Positions 1 through 6,244 are shown, counted from the stretch's first letter. The stretch: DNA of 12,237 nucleotides from Candidatus Saccharimonadota bacterium (GCA_030528815.1 JAUMYE010000022.1:1-12237); one strand, 5' to 3'. Program-made: numbers and translations. Notes: a model not told the origin generated them from the sequence alone.

Positions 1-117
1 GACGAAGTCCGCAAACAGGTCGGCGACGTTGATTTCGTGTTATCCAAATTCACGCCAGAAGAGAAAGAAAAATTACCAAACATTCTTGGCGAAGTTTGCA
101 ATTTTCTGACAAAATAG
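1..117 (+). CDS. C-terminal 38 residues of an unidentified protein (5' end outside window)
   Basis: The frame is open from base 1 and closes at TAG 115-117, giving a hydrophilic, acidic/basic tail that ends in an amphipathic helix (residues FTPEEKEKLPNILGEVCNFL). A tail of the type 'S/TPEEx..L..iL..v..fl' is common at the end of MarR-type winged-helix regulators, but it is far too short to assign a family and I do not name one. Codon use matches the housekeeping genes of the window. No strong intrinsic terminator follows; an 8-bp AT-rich inverted repeat at 178-217 with a T-run at 224-229 is the nearest candidate. Confidence 0.65.
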   Translation, partial: DEVRKQVGDVDFVLSKFTPEEKEKLPNILGEVCNFLTK

Positions 118-177
118 CGATTTTTAACATATTTTATAACACTTTTTTAAGAATTAACAATAAGCACTTTCACCCCT

Positions 178-217
178 GTAAAATCACGACAACAGAGAAC
201 AAAAAAGCCGATTTTAC
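178..217. repeat. 8-bp inverted repeat upstream of the ncRNA promoter
   Basis: GTAAAATC (178-185) and GATTTTAC (210-217) are perfect inverted copies separated by 24 bp and followed by a T-run at 224-229. This could be a weak terminator for the upstream gene or an operator-like site 33 bp before the -35 box at 250. The rest of 118-249 is AT-rich and I see no gene in it on either strand. Confidence 0.35.
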
Positions 218-249
218 TATTGATTTTTTAGAAAATACTAGAAAAAGTA

Positions 250-278
250 TTGACGAAAAAGCAAATAAGTGCTATTAT
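250..278 (+). promoter_or_regulatory. Strong sigma70-type promoter of the structured RNA
   Basis: The -35 TTGACG (250-255) and -10 TATTAT (273-278) are separated by exactly 17 bp. The expected transcription start is about 284-286. No convincing open reading frame with a ribosome binding site follows, so the transcript is probably non-coding. Confidence 0.75.
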
Positions 279-284
279 GTAGAC

Positions 285-582
285 AGTTTTGATTCGCAAG
301 GATCAAAAAATGCACCTAAATAACCCATAGACATTGCAAACTTAGTTTGCAAGTGTTGCGTGCTTTAGAAACCCTTTCGGCCTTTAAGTCTTCTTTTATT
401 ATAGCTTAAAGAGAAAAGTATTACCTCCACTTAGAAAGACGTTTCTAAGGCTAGCAATCCCTTTAACCGGCGGACCCCATGTGTGAGGTGGGTCACGCTC
501 CGGGTCTATCCCGGTTGCCTTAGGAGGTGTGTTAAAGGGTCAAATAGCCCCAGGTGATGCCCACCCTTACCTGGGGCTTTTT
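285..582 (+). ncRNA. Predicted ~300-nt structured non-coding RNA with a pseudoknot core
   Basis: The region lies between a near-consensus promoter (250-278) and a strong intrinsic terminator (546-582) and has no credible ORF. Pairings visible in the sequence are: hairpin 334-341/345-352 (8 bp, 3-nt loop); hairpin 382-388/405-411 (7 bp); hairpin 430-437/442-449 (8 bp, loop GACG); 423-428/523-528 (6 bp); 459-467/531-539 (9 bp, CCCUUUAAC with GUUAAAGGG); 473-477/490-494; 500-504/510-514; and 445-451/517-523 (7 bp, competing with the 430-449 hairpin). Pairs 423-428/523-528 and 459-467/531-539 interleave, which is a true pseudoknot. I find none of the signature motifs I know for tmRNA (tRNA-like ends), RNase P (GAGGAAAGUC/ACAGAA) or SRP RNA (GGAAGCAGCC). 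The family is therefore unassigned. It may be a trans-acting RNA, since the terminator cuts it off from the gene at 702. The 5' boundary is inferred from the promoter. Confidence 0.65.
546..582 (+). terminator. Intrinsic terminator of the structured RNA
   Basis: A perfect 10-bp stem, AGCCCCAGGT (546-555) with ACCTGGGGCT (569-578), has a 13-nt loop and runs straight into T578-582. The loop carries CCCACC (560-565), complementary to GGUGGG at 487-492 inside the RNA. Confidence 0.85.
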
Positions 583-607
583 GATGGTTAAAAATCTGGT
601 ACCTTCA

Positions 608-636
608 TTGACTTTTTATCATGTTTATGCTATAAT
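608..636 (+). promoter_or_regulatory. Consensus promoter of the small membrane protein gene
   Basis: TTGACT (608-613), a 17-bp spacer and TATAAT (631-636). The start would be near 643, giving a leader of about 60 nt that holds a small GGC-GAAA-GCC hairpin (663-672). Confidence 0.85.
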
Positions 637-701
637 ATCCGCATCGTTCACTACAGATCTTCGGCGAAAGCCAAATACAGTCACGAAAGGAGTGATCTAT
701 A

Positions 702-1106
702 GTGAAAGCAGTTTACAATAGCCCCGAGGAAAGATGTATCGTCCGCAAGCACTTGGTCGAGACCGTGGCATATTTCACTGTCCACGTTATCTTAATCGCC
801 CTCTCCGTACTCGAGTGCAAAATCGCCATGACAAACAACCTGACGGCAACCATCATCGCTGCAGTTGTCTTCGTCGGCTTGGCGAGCTTCGAGCACATCT
901 ACGGCCCTCTGGTTGGCTACGACCACCAGGGATTCACCTGCGCTACCGCCTCCTGCGCATTCGGTCAGTTCATAAACTGGCTCTGGATGACATGTTGGCC
1001 TCAGGACTTCGCAGATCTCTCGACCACTATCCCGTTCGCCATCCTGTTTAGCATCTTCGGATTCATAGTCCAGTGTTTGATGCTTTGGGAAGACCTCGGA
1101 GACTAA
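702..1106 (+). CDS. Small integral membrane protein, unknown function
   Basis: A 134-residue protein starting at GTG 702, chosen because AAGGAG (687-692) lies 9 nt upstream and no other in-frame start is better placed. Three hydrophobic stretches look like membrane helices: about residues 18-38, 46-64 and 104-128. The loop between helices 2 and 3 is long and contains four cysteines/aromatics around CATASCAFGQ and WMTCW, so it may carry a paired-cysteine element. The N-terminus (residues 1-16) is charged and the C-terminus is acidic (WEDLGD). The gene is an isolated unit with its own consensus promoter and terminator. I do not recognise the family. The mRNA is somewhat GC-richer than the flanking intergenic DNA, and nothing indicates transfer. 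Confidence 0.8.
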   Translation: MKAVYNSPEERCIVRKHLVETVAYFTVHVILIALSVLECKIAMTNNLTATIIAAVVFVGLASFEHIYGPLVGYDHQGFTCATASCAFGQFINWLWMTCWPQDFADLSTTIPFAILFSIFGFIVQCLMLWEDLGD

Positions 1107-1113
1107 ACCACAC

Positions 1114-1135
1114 GCCCCGCCTAGCGGGGCTTTTT
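1114..1135 (+). terminator. Intrinsic terminator after the membrane protein gene
   Basis: A 7-bp GC stem, GCCCCGC (1114-1120) with GCGGGGC (1124-1130), a 3-nt loop CTA, then TTTTT (1131-1135). Confidence 0.9.
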
Positions 1136-1154
1136 ATTACTAAAAACAAGGCAT

Positions 1155-1185
1155 GAGAAAAGGCCCGCCGAAGCGAGCCTTTTTT
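1155..1185 (-). terminator. Intrinsic terminator of the secreted protein gene (possibly bidirectional)
   Basis: Read on the minus strand, GGCTCGC and GCGGGCC form a 7-bp stem (one U-G pair) capped by a UUCG tetraloop at plus 1162-1179 and followed by UUUUCU. On the plus strand the same hairpin has one C-A mismatch but a TTTTTT run (1180-1185), so it may back up the terminator at 1114. Confidence 0.75.
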
Positions 1186-1199
1186 GTAGGGTAGGAGTT

Positions 1200-2474
1200 T
1201 TAATTAAGACCGAGAGCGTAGATCACGCTGATTAGTTCCGGACGGAATGTAACGCACTTAGCGTGCTTACCGTCGCTGATTGTAGCGAGTACGACAGCCG
1301 TATCCTGGCAGGCATTGCCTTCAAGATTGAAGCTGTGAGTTTCGCCAGTCTCACCTTCGACAACATTCACATTATTGCGCTGTACATTAATGGTGTACTT
1401 GCCATAATGAAGAATGCTAACGTCGTGGTAGTTGACATAATCAGCAGGAACGATCGCCGCAGACCAAGTATGGTTCTCAGTGAAGCCGAGAGGAGCATCA
1501 ACGCTATCGATTTCGATGCTGAACTGATGTCCGTTAAGCTCACCGTCGAGCCAGTAAACGGAGCCATCGGCACCCTGAGAATCCTCACGGATATACTCGG
1601 ACCACTCGATTGCGCCGTACTTGGGGTCGCTAACACCCGTCATAGGGGTGATATTCTTGGAGATCTTGTCGATAACCGTATAGATTTCCTTGGTTTCAGA
1701 AACCTCGGAAGAAACGGTAGTCTCTTCGACCTCTTCACCTTCAGCGACAATTGCAGGAGCGCCGTCAGTTGCGATTACCCAGCTGTCATTGCCATATGCA
1801 ACAAGTGCATACTTCTCATAGTCAGCAAAGGTGTTCTGCCACTCAGCATACTTCCACTCAGCATAGTGACGGTAATCGAGGACAAGTGCCTCCCAACCAT
1901 CGCCGTATACGAATGTGGTGCCCGGGCCAGGGCAGTAGGAAACTCGTCCCTCAGCCTTAAAAGTCCAGCCATCAACAGTAGTCTCGCCCTTGTGAGCCGC
2001 GATAGGCATTCCGATAGCAAAGCCATCATCGTGCCAAGTCAGCGGAGCGAAATCATCGCCCTTACAGCAGTGATTTGCCTCATCGAACGAGAACTCCCAG
2101 TCGCCCTCATCAAGAAGGTGGCCGGAAAGTGTGGTCAAGCCATTGTCGTAGGTCTCAGTTACAAACTGGAAATCTTTCCAGTCAATAACAAACTGACCAT
2201 AGACGGTCTGATCACCCGGCTTTACGTAGTAACCAGAAATAGCAGAACCAATTGCAGTTGCAGAGTCTGTATCATTAGTTGCCTCGATCGTAGCGGCCGA
2301 ACCGCTTTCGAACTTAGCGTTTGCTGCGTACGTAGTCTCGACAGCAGCGTCGCTGCTAACGGAGACAGGTGCGGTCACGGAAGCGGTAGTGTTCTCAGAG
2401 GGAACAGCACCAAGACCATTGACCAGGGTGATTGCTGCAACAGCAGCGCTTGCGATTTTCTTGCTCATGTACAT
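1200..2474 (-). CDS. Secreted two-domain protein of unknown function
   Basis: A 424-residue protein. The start at 2474 is supported by AGGAGGT (plus 2482-2488) 7 nt upstream; the alternative ATG at 2468 would have a 13-nt gap. Residues 5-24 form a signal-peptide-like segment after MYMSKK, so export through Sec is likely, with cleavage possible near residues 24-27 or after ANA (51-53). A Ser/Thr/Ala-rich low-complexity stretch follows (about 28-78). Two beta-rich regions, about 80-245 and 265-424, are joined by an acidic Thr/Glu linker (244-262). Their starts resemble each other (IDWKDF at 97-102 and IEWSEY at 289-294, each followed by a GxL...F-x-F pattern), which suggests an internal duplication. 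Five cysteines (136, 137, 181, 389, 407) could form disulfides outside the cell. There is no LPXTG or C-terminal membrane anchor. The role may be at the cell surface or in host contact, but that is inference only. Confidence 0.85.
   Translation of the reverse strand: MYMSKKIASAAVAAITLVNGLGAVPSENTTASVTAPVSVSSDAAVETTYAANAKFESGSAATIEATNDTDSATAIGSAISGYYVKPGDQTVYGQFVIDWKDFQFVTETYDNGLTTLSGHLLDEGDWEFSFDEANHCCKGDDFAPLTWHDDGFAIGMPIAAHKGETTVDGWTFKAEGRVSYCPGPGTTFVYGDGWEALVLDYRHYAEWKYAEWQNTFADYEKYALVAYGNDSWVIATDGAPAIVAEGEEVEETTVSSEVSETKEIYTVIDKISKNITPMTGVSDPKYGAIEWSEYIREDSQGADGSVYWLDGELNGHQFSIEIDSVDAPLGFTENHTWSAAIVPADYVNYHDVSILHYGKYTINVQRNNVNVVEGETGETHSFNLEGNACQDTAVVLATISDGKHAKCVTFRPELISVIYALGLN
1839..1865. 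repeat. 12-bp direct repeat inside the secreted protein gene
   Basis: CCACTCAGCATA occurs at 1839-1850 and again at 1854-1865, a 15-bp period. It encodes the tandem peptide AEWKYAEWQ (residues 205-213) and is probably a small in-frame duplication. Confidence 0.8.
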
Positions 2475-2497
2475 AATATGTACCTCCTAGTAATGTT

Positions 2498-2525
2498 CTA
2501 TGCGTTTGGTTTCCCAACCGCATGA
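2498..2525 (-). promoter_or_regulatory. 5' leader hairpin of the secreted protein mRNA
   Basis: On the minus strand ATGCG/CGCAT (5 bp), a G-A mismatch and TTGG/CCAA (4 bp) enclose a GAAA (GNRA) tetraloop. It sits near the expected 5' end, upstream of the ribosome binding site, and could stabilise the mRNA. Confidence 0.55.
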
Positions 2526-2533
2526 TACTAAGT

Positions 2534-2562
2534 ATTATACCATACATGCCCAAAAAAGTCAA
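2534..2562 (-). promoter_or_regulatory. Consensus promoter of the secreted protein gene
   Basis: On the minus strand TTGACT (plus 2557-2562), a 17-bp spacer and TATAAT (plus 2534-2539). The start is near 2527, so the leader hairpin lies at the very 5' end of the mRNA. Confidence 0.85.
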
Positions 2563-2594
2563 TAGATGCTTATGCTTTTTACCCCTTAGAATAA

Positions 2595-2623
2595 TTGACT
2601 TTGCGTGATTTCTATGCCATAAT
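2595..2623 (+). promoter_or_regulatory. Promoter of the 164-residue orphan gene
   Basis: TTGACT (2595-2600), a 17-bp spacer and CATAAT (2618-2623). The -35 box is 32 bp from the divergent -35 box at 2557-2562, so the two genes share one control region. Confidence 0.75.
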
Positions 2624-2638
2624 AACGAAATCCGTTTT

Positions 2639-2676
2639 GGCGCTCTTTTTATCTATAAATAGTAAGAAAAAGCGCC
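2639..2676 (+). promoter_or_regulatory. Leader hairpin of the 164-residue orphan gene
   Basis: GGCGCT (2639-2644) pairs with AGCGCC (2671-2676), and, after a bulged C, TTTT pairs with AAAA (2667-2670), leaving a loop of about 16 nt. It lies between the expected start (about 2630) and the ribosome binding site (2692-2698) and leaves that site free. Confidence 0.5.
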
Positions 2677-2705
2677 TTCCGTCCACACTTCAAGGAGGTT
2701 CACTT

Positions 2706-3200
2706 ATGAAAAACTTCTATGATATCGCACAATCTGTTGCGAAACAGACCAGACAATATCTGGCAGAGAAGAAGCAGCCCGACGATAATGGCGCTATAAT
2801 GGTCCATTTCGAGGTTCGTGATCCGGTATTCGCAAAGGCTTACTTCGGCGAAGATTGCCAGAATGCCAGATACGCATTTCCTTTCAATACAACCGGACGT
2901 TTCAATCCCTACCAGAGAATCAAATGCAGCGAACTTATCGACAAGCAGCTCATCCTTGATGACTTTACCAGCTCGGTAGATGATTCAAGAATCATTACTG
3001 CACTCATCAAGAAGAGAGAAGGCACAAAAGAAGGCAAAATTCTTCTCAAGATCAATATCGCCATCTGTAGCTACTATGATGAGGTCTCGGACGATATGAA
3101 CATCAAGAAAAGAACCGTCGGCTCCATCGACGGCCTCCACGACTGCCTTAGCTCCATCTGTGGCGAATACTGCGCAACAACTTTCTCTTACTATCTGTAA
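2706..3200 (+). CDS. 164-residue cytosolic protein, unknown function
   Basis: The start is set at ATG 2706 because AAGGAGG (2692-2698) lies 7 nt before it. A longer reading from 2595 would begin inside the promoter and translate the leader hairpin, so I reject it. The product is a mixed alpha/beta soluble protein with no signal peptide or membrane helix. The N-terminal 22 residues look helical. A middle region with strands (IMVHFEVRD at 31-39, KILLKINIAICSYY at 111-124) and six cysteines (51, 74, 121, 147, 152, 156) follows. The last three lie in a C-x4-C-x3-C pattern near the C-terminus, which could bind a metal, although no complete known motif is present. The gene stands alone, divergent from the secreted protein gene. 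I do not recognise the family. Confidence 0.8.
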   Translation: MKNFYDIAQSVAKQTRQYLAEKKQPDDNGAIMVHFEVRDPVFAKAYFGEDCQNARYAFPFNTTGRFNPYQRIKCSELIDKQLILDDFTSSVDDSRIITALIKKREGTKEGKILLKINIAICSYYDEVSDDMNIKKRTVGSIDGLHDCLSSICGEYCATTFSYYL

Positions 3201-3206
3201 AAAGAA

Positions 3207-3235
3207 CCCCCGACATTCGTGCCGGGGGACTTTTT
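3207..3235. terminator. Bidirectional intrinsic terminator between convergent genes
   Basis: CCCCCG (3207-3212) pairs with CGGGGG (3223-3228) with an extra CA/TG pair and a TTCG loop. The plus strand continues into TTTTT (3231-3235), and the minus strand reads UUCUUUUU past the hairpin. It serves both the orphan gene (+) and the deaminase gene (-), whose stop codon (3234-3236) lies inside the plus-strand T-run. Confidence 0.85.
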
Positions 3236-3728
3236 ATTCTTTGGCGGTTTTCAAATCTTCGATATAGTTCTTACCATTTGTATAGTTCAAGGTCTCTACA
3301 TGTGGCATTGCCTCGAGAAGAGCAATAATCGCGGTATCCGTCTCAGCATTCTGCATCGAAGCCTTTGCTTTCTTGGCATGAGAATTTACATGAAGCTGAC
3401 GATAAACAATCCTTGTTACGCCTGCCTGCAAAAGATGACGAAGGCAGTCTACACAAGGCGCCACACTAGAATAAACCGTGCAATCCTTCAAATCGCAATG
3501 CGAGAAAATCATGGCATTCATCTCGCTGTGAATAGAGAAGTAATACTTCATTGGGCGCTCAGAAAGAGTAAGTTTAGACTCGTCAGCGTGCTGAATTAGG
3601 CCATTATAACCAAAAGAAATCGGACGATGGTTCTTTGTCGTAATAACTGTACCGACCTTAGTCGAAGGATCTTTAGACCTCAAAGCCACCGTTTCGGCAA
3701 TTTTCAAAAAATATTCATCCCATTCCAT
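3234..3728 (-). CDS. Deoxycytidylate (dCMP) deaminase, ComEB-like
   Basis: Deaminates dCMP to dUMP, the substrate of thymidylate synthase, in the cytosol. The zinc-dependent cytidine/deoxycytidylate deaminase signature is complete. With the start at 3728, His67 and Glu69 form the H-x-E motif (HSEMNAM), and Cys92 and Cys95 form PCxxC (APCVDC). The GYNG loop (40-43), which in this family helps shape the nucleotide site, is also present. Length (164 residues) fits the family. The start was chosen at MEWDEY because GAGGA (plus 3736-3740) is 7 nt upstream and family members begin this way; an upstream ATG at 3767 lacks a ribosome binding site and lies at the expected start of transcription. The usual HAE is HSE here, a conservative change. 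The gene is divergent from topA and shares a terminator with its convergent neighbour. ComEB-type names are also used for this family, but no competence function is implied. Confidence 0.93.
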   Translation of the reverse strand: MEWDEYFLKIAETVALRSKDPSTKVGTVITTKNHRPISFGYNGLIQHADESKLTLSERPMKYYFSIHSEMNAMIFSHCDLKDCTVYSSVAPCVDCLRHLLQAGVTRIVYRQLHVNSHAKKAKASMQNAETDTAIIALLEAMPHVETLNYTNGKNYIEDLKTAKE

Positions 3729-3758
3729 ATATAATTCCTCACACAAATAATTAAGTTT

Positions 3759-3764
3759 ATTATA
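3759..3764 (-). promoter_or_regulatory. Putative -10 box of the deaminase gene
   Basis: TATAAT on the minus strand (plus 3759-3764), about 31 nt upstream of the start codon. I see no good -35 box 16-18 bp further upstream, so the promoter may be weak or helped by another factor. Confidence 0.5.
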
Positions 3765-3789
3765 CACTAGTTCAGGAACAGATAAGGGC

Positions 3790-3820
3790 TAGACAAAGCC
3801 CACAAAGATTATGTTATTAT
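3790..3820 (+). promoter_or_regulatory. Putative topA promoter (nearly leaderless)
   Basis: TAGACA (3790-3795) with TATTAT (3815-3820) at a 19-bp spacing, or TATAAA at 3818-3823 as an alternative -10. Either places the start within about 0-3 nt of the ATG at 3829. No Shine-Dalgarno sequence is present before the gene. Confidence 0.5.
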
Positions 3821-3828
3821 AAATTAAT

Positions 3829-6147
3829 ATGAGCAAAAACTTAGTAATCGTAGAGTCTCCAGCGAAAGCCCACACCATCGAGAAGTATCTCGGTTCAGAT
3901 TTTCAGGTCCTTGCATCTGTCGGCCACATTCGCAAAGATACTAAGGTAGATAAAAACACTTTTGACGTCACTTACGAAGTTGACCCAGGTCACAAACAAA
4001 TCCTCTCTGACCTTAAGAAGGCTATGAAAGCTTGCGACAAAGTCTGGCTTGCAACGGATGAAGACCGCGAAGGAGAGGCTATTTCTTGGCACCTTACGCA
4101 GGTCCTAAAACTTCCAGAAGACACCGCGCGTATTACTTTCCATGAAATTACCAAATCTGCCCTCGAAGAGGCTATCAAGCATCCTCGCACTGTAGATATG
4201 GCCATGGTTTCCAGCCAGCAGGCTCGCCAAACCCTAGATATGCTTGTAGGTTTTGATCTTTCTGGCATCGTACGCAAGAAAGTTCCTGGCGCTATTTCCG
4301 CCGGTCGTGTTCAGAGCCCAGCGCTTCGCCTTATCGTAGAGCGCGAACAGCAAATCGAGAAATTCTCTAGTAAATACACCTATAAAGTTACTGGTGATTT
4401 CGGTTTTCCTGCCGCTCTTAACCACACCTTCGAAACCGAAGAAGAAGTTAAAGCCTTCCTCGAAAAACTTCTTAATGCTGAATATATCGTCAGCGCCGTC
4501 GAGCATACTCCTGGCGTTCGTAAACCAGCTCCGCCATTCACAACCGCAAGCATGCAGATTGAGGCCAACACTCGCCTCGGTTATTCTACGCGCGTTACCA
4601 TGAATGCCGCCCAGGCCCTCTATCAGGCTGGTCTTATTACCTATCACCGTACCGACTCTCTAAACCTTAGCAAACAAGCTGTCGCCAGCATGGCAAGCTA
4701 TATCGAATCCACCTACGGAAAAGAGTATCTAAAGGTCCGCAGCTTCAAAACTAAGGATGCCAGCGCCCAGGAAGCTCACGAAGCTATCCGCCCAACTAAT
4801 ATCGCAGTCGAGAGCGCAGGCAAAAACACCTACGAACAACATCTTTATGCTCTTATTCGCGCTCGCGCTTTGTCTACCCAGATGGCAGACGCAGAACTTG
4901 CAAAGACCACGATTACTGTCAGTACACCTACGGAATACGTTTTTGAAGGCAAGGGCGAAGTTGTTACTTTTGATGGCTTCCTCAAGGTTTACGGCCGCCT
5001 CAAAGAGAGTGAGCTGCCAGATCTTCAGACTGGCGATACCGTAGAAGCAAAAACTATCGTCGCTCATCAGACCTACAGCAAACCGCCGGCCAGATACACT
5101 GAAGGTTCGCTTGTTAAAGAGCTCGAAAAGCTTGGTATCGGCCGCCCAAGTACCTACGCCAGCATTATGACCGCAATTCAGTCTCGTGGCTACGTTACCA
5201 AGGGCGAAAGCGAAGGCGAAGAGCGCGAAGTGACCGAATTCCGCCTAGAGAACCAGGTTATTACCCAAGGCATCGTCAAAGAGAAGTTTGGCGCCAACAA
5301 GGGCAAGCTCATGCCAACCCCTATTGGTGAGCTTATTTCTGGCTTCCTAACAGACAACTTCAAGAATATCGTCGACTACAAGTTTACCGCTAATATCGAA
5401 AAAGACCTCGACCTTATTGCCGAGAGAAAACTCGAGCGCGTCAAGATGCTCAGAGATTTCTATGGTCCATTCAATAACGACGTCTTGGCCGCTGAGGGAA
5501 TCGAGCGCTACAATAACGCCCGTGTTCTTGGCCATGATCCAAAGACCGGCAAGACTATCTATGCTAAGGTTGGCAAAAACGGTGGCTTCATTCAGCTTGG
5601 TGAAAACGAGAAAGAATCTGGCGAAAAGCCACGCTTCGCGCCACTACCAAAGCGCAAATCCGTTAAAACTGTTACTCTCGAGCAGGCCCTCAAGCAACTC
5701 GAATTACCACAGCTACCACGCAGCCTCGGCAAAGCTGCTGACGGCACAGAAATTATTGCTGCCGCTGGTCCATTTGGTCCATATCTAAAAGCTGGCAAAT
5801 ATAACGTCCCAATGAAGAGCAAGGAGGAGACCTTCGACCCCTATACAATTACGCTCGAACAGGCCGAACCTCTCTATGTCGCCAAGCGCGATAGCTATAT
5901 TGCCGACTGGGGCGAGATTCAGATCATTAACGGCGCTTATGGCCCATACGTCAAAGGCCCAGGCCGCAGAAACAACGTCAAAGTTCCAAAAGATATCGAT
6001 CCAAAGACCATCACAAAGGAACAGGCCGAAGAAATGCTAGCCAACAAGCCAAAGACTACGCGTCGCCCAGCTACTAGAAAGAAAGCTTCTACTGCAAAGA
6101 AGCCTACGGCCAAGAAAACTACAACCAAAAAGGCTACCAAGAAATAA
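3829..6147 (+). CDS. topA: DNA topoisomerase I (type IA)
   Basis: Relaxes negatively supercoiled DNA by cutting one strand through a 5'-phosphotyrosine. The 772-residue protein starts with the TOPRIM domain: Glu9 in VESPAK and the Mg-binding D77-x-D79-x-E81 motif (ATDEDREGEA). The catalytic tyrosine is Tyr272 in ITYHRTDS, where many enzymes have Met or Pro instead of His273. SAGRVQSPA and GRPSTYASI, further family motifs, are present. There are no C-terminal four-cysteine zinc ribbons. Instead there are at least three GPY/GGF-type topoisomerase C-terminal repeats, starting near residues 585, 647 and 702. A Lys/Thr/Ala-rich tail (about 735-772) should bind DNA. The length is usual for the non-zinc form. 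There is no ribosome binding site before ATG 3829, so translation is probably leaderless. A dedicated terminator follows at once, so the gene is transcribed alone. Confidence 0.97.
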   Translation: MSKNLVIVESPAKAHTIEKYLGSDFQVLASVGHIRKDTKVDKNTFDVTYEVDPGHKQILSDLKKAMKACDKVWLATDEDREGEAISWHLTQVLKLPEDTARITFHEITKSALEEAIKHPRTVDMAMVSSQQARQTLDMLVGFDLSGIVRKKVPGAISAGRVQSPALRLIVEREQQIEKFSSKYTYKVTGDFGFPAALNHTFETEEEVKAFLEKLLNAEYIVSAVEHTPGVRKPAPPFTTASMQIEANTRLGYSTRVTMNAAQALYQAGLITYHRTDSLNLSKQAVASMASYIESTYGKEYLKVRSFKTKDASAQEAHEAIRPTNIAVESAGKNTYEQHLYALIRARALSTQMADAELAKTTITVSTPTEYVFEGKGEVVTFDGFLKVYGRLKESELPDLQTGDTVEAKTIVAHQTYSKPPARYTEGSLVKELEKLGIGRPSTYASIMTAIQSRGYVTKGESEGEEREVTEFRLENQVITQGIVKEKFGANKGKLMPTPIGELISGFLTDNFKNIVDYKFTANIEKDLDLIAERKLERVKMLRDFYGPFNNDVLAAEGIERYNNARVLGHDPKTGKTIYAKVGKNGGFIQLGENEKESGEKPRFAPLPKRKSVKTVTLEQALKQLELPQLPRSLGKAADGTEIIAAAGPFGPYLKAGKYNVPMKSKEETFDPYTITLEQAEPLYVAKRDSYIADWGEIQIINGAYGPYVKGPGRRNNVKVPKDIDPKTITKEQAEEMLANKPKTTRRPATRKKASTAKKPTAKKTTTKKATKK

Positions 6148-6153
6148 TAAAAG

Positions 6154-6176
6154 CCTCCCGTCAAAGGGAGGTTTTT
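6154..6176 (+). terminator. Intrinsic terminator of topA
   Basis: CCTCCC (6154-6159) pairs with GGGAGG (6166-6171), a 6-nt loop, then TTTTT (6172-6176), 6 bp after the topA stop. Confidence 0.9.
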
Positions 6177-6181
6177 AAAGA

Positions 6182-6212
6182 CAAAAAGAAACCCCCGAAG
6201 ACAGCTCCGAGG
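6182..6212 (-). terminator. Intrinsic terminator of the Cys-rich gene
   Basis: On the minus strand CCUCGGA and UUCGGGG (plus 6206-6212 and 6193-6199) form a 7-bp stem with two G-U pairs and a 6-nt loop, followed by a U-rich stretch ending in UUUUU. Confidence 0.7.
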
Positions 6213-6244
6213 ATTAATAAAAGATAGACAGTGTTATGGTAAAA

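Noticed and set aside
96..323. 75-codon open frame overlapping the end of the first gene and the ncRNA promoter
   Set aside because: It has no ribosome binding site, is Lys/Asn/Phe-rich as expected of AT-rich spacer, and contains the promoter boxes at 250-278.
310..330. Six-codon ORF (M-H-L-N-N-P) at the 5' end of the structured RNA, considered as a tmRNA tag or leader peptide
   Set aside because: There is no ribosome binding site, and the RNA has no tRNA-like ends or alanine-rich tag, so tmRNA does not fit.
430..582. Riboswitch controlling the gene at 702
   Set aside because: A strong terminator at 546-582 and a separate consensus promoter at 608-636 uncouple this RNA from the downstream gene.
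1263..2525. 420-codon open frame antisense to the secreted protein gene
   Set aside because: It mirrors the minus-strand gene, lacks domain character and ribosome binding site, and covers the minus-strand promoter region; the minus frame has a signal peptide, ribosome binding site, promoter and terminator.
2595..2705. N-terminal extension of the 164-residue protein
   Set aside because: It would start in the -35 box and translate the leader hairpin; the ATG at 2706 has a perfectly spaced AAGGAGG.
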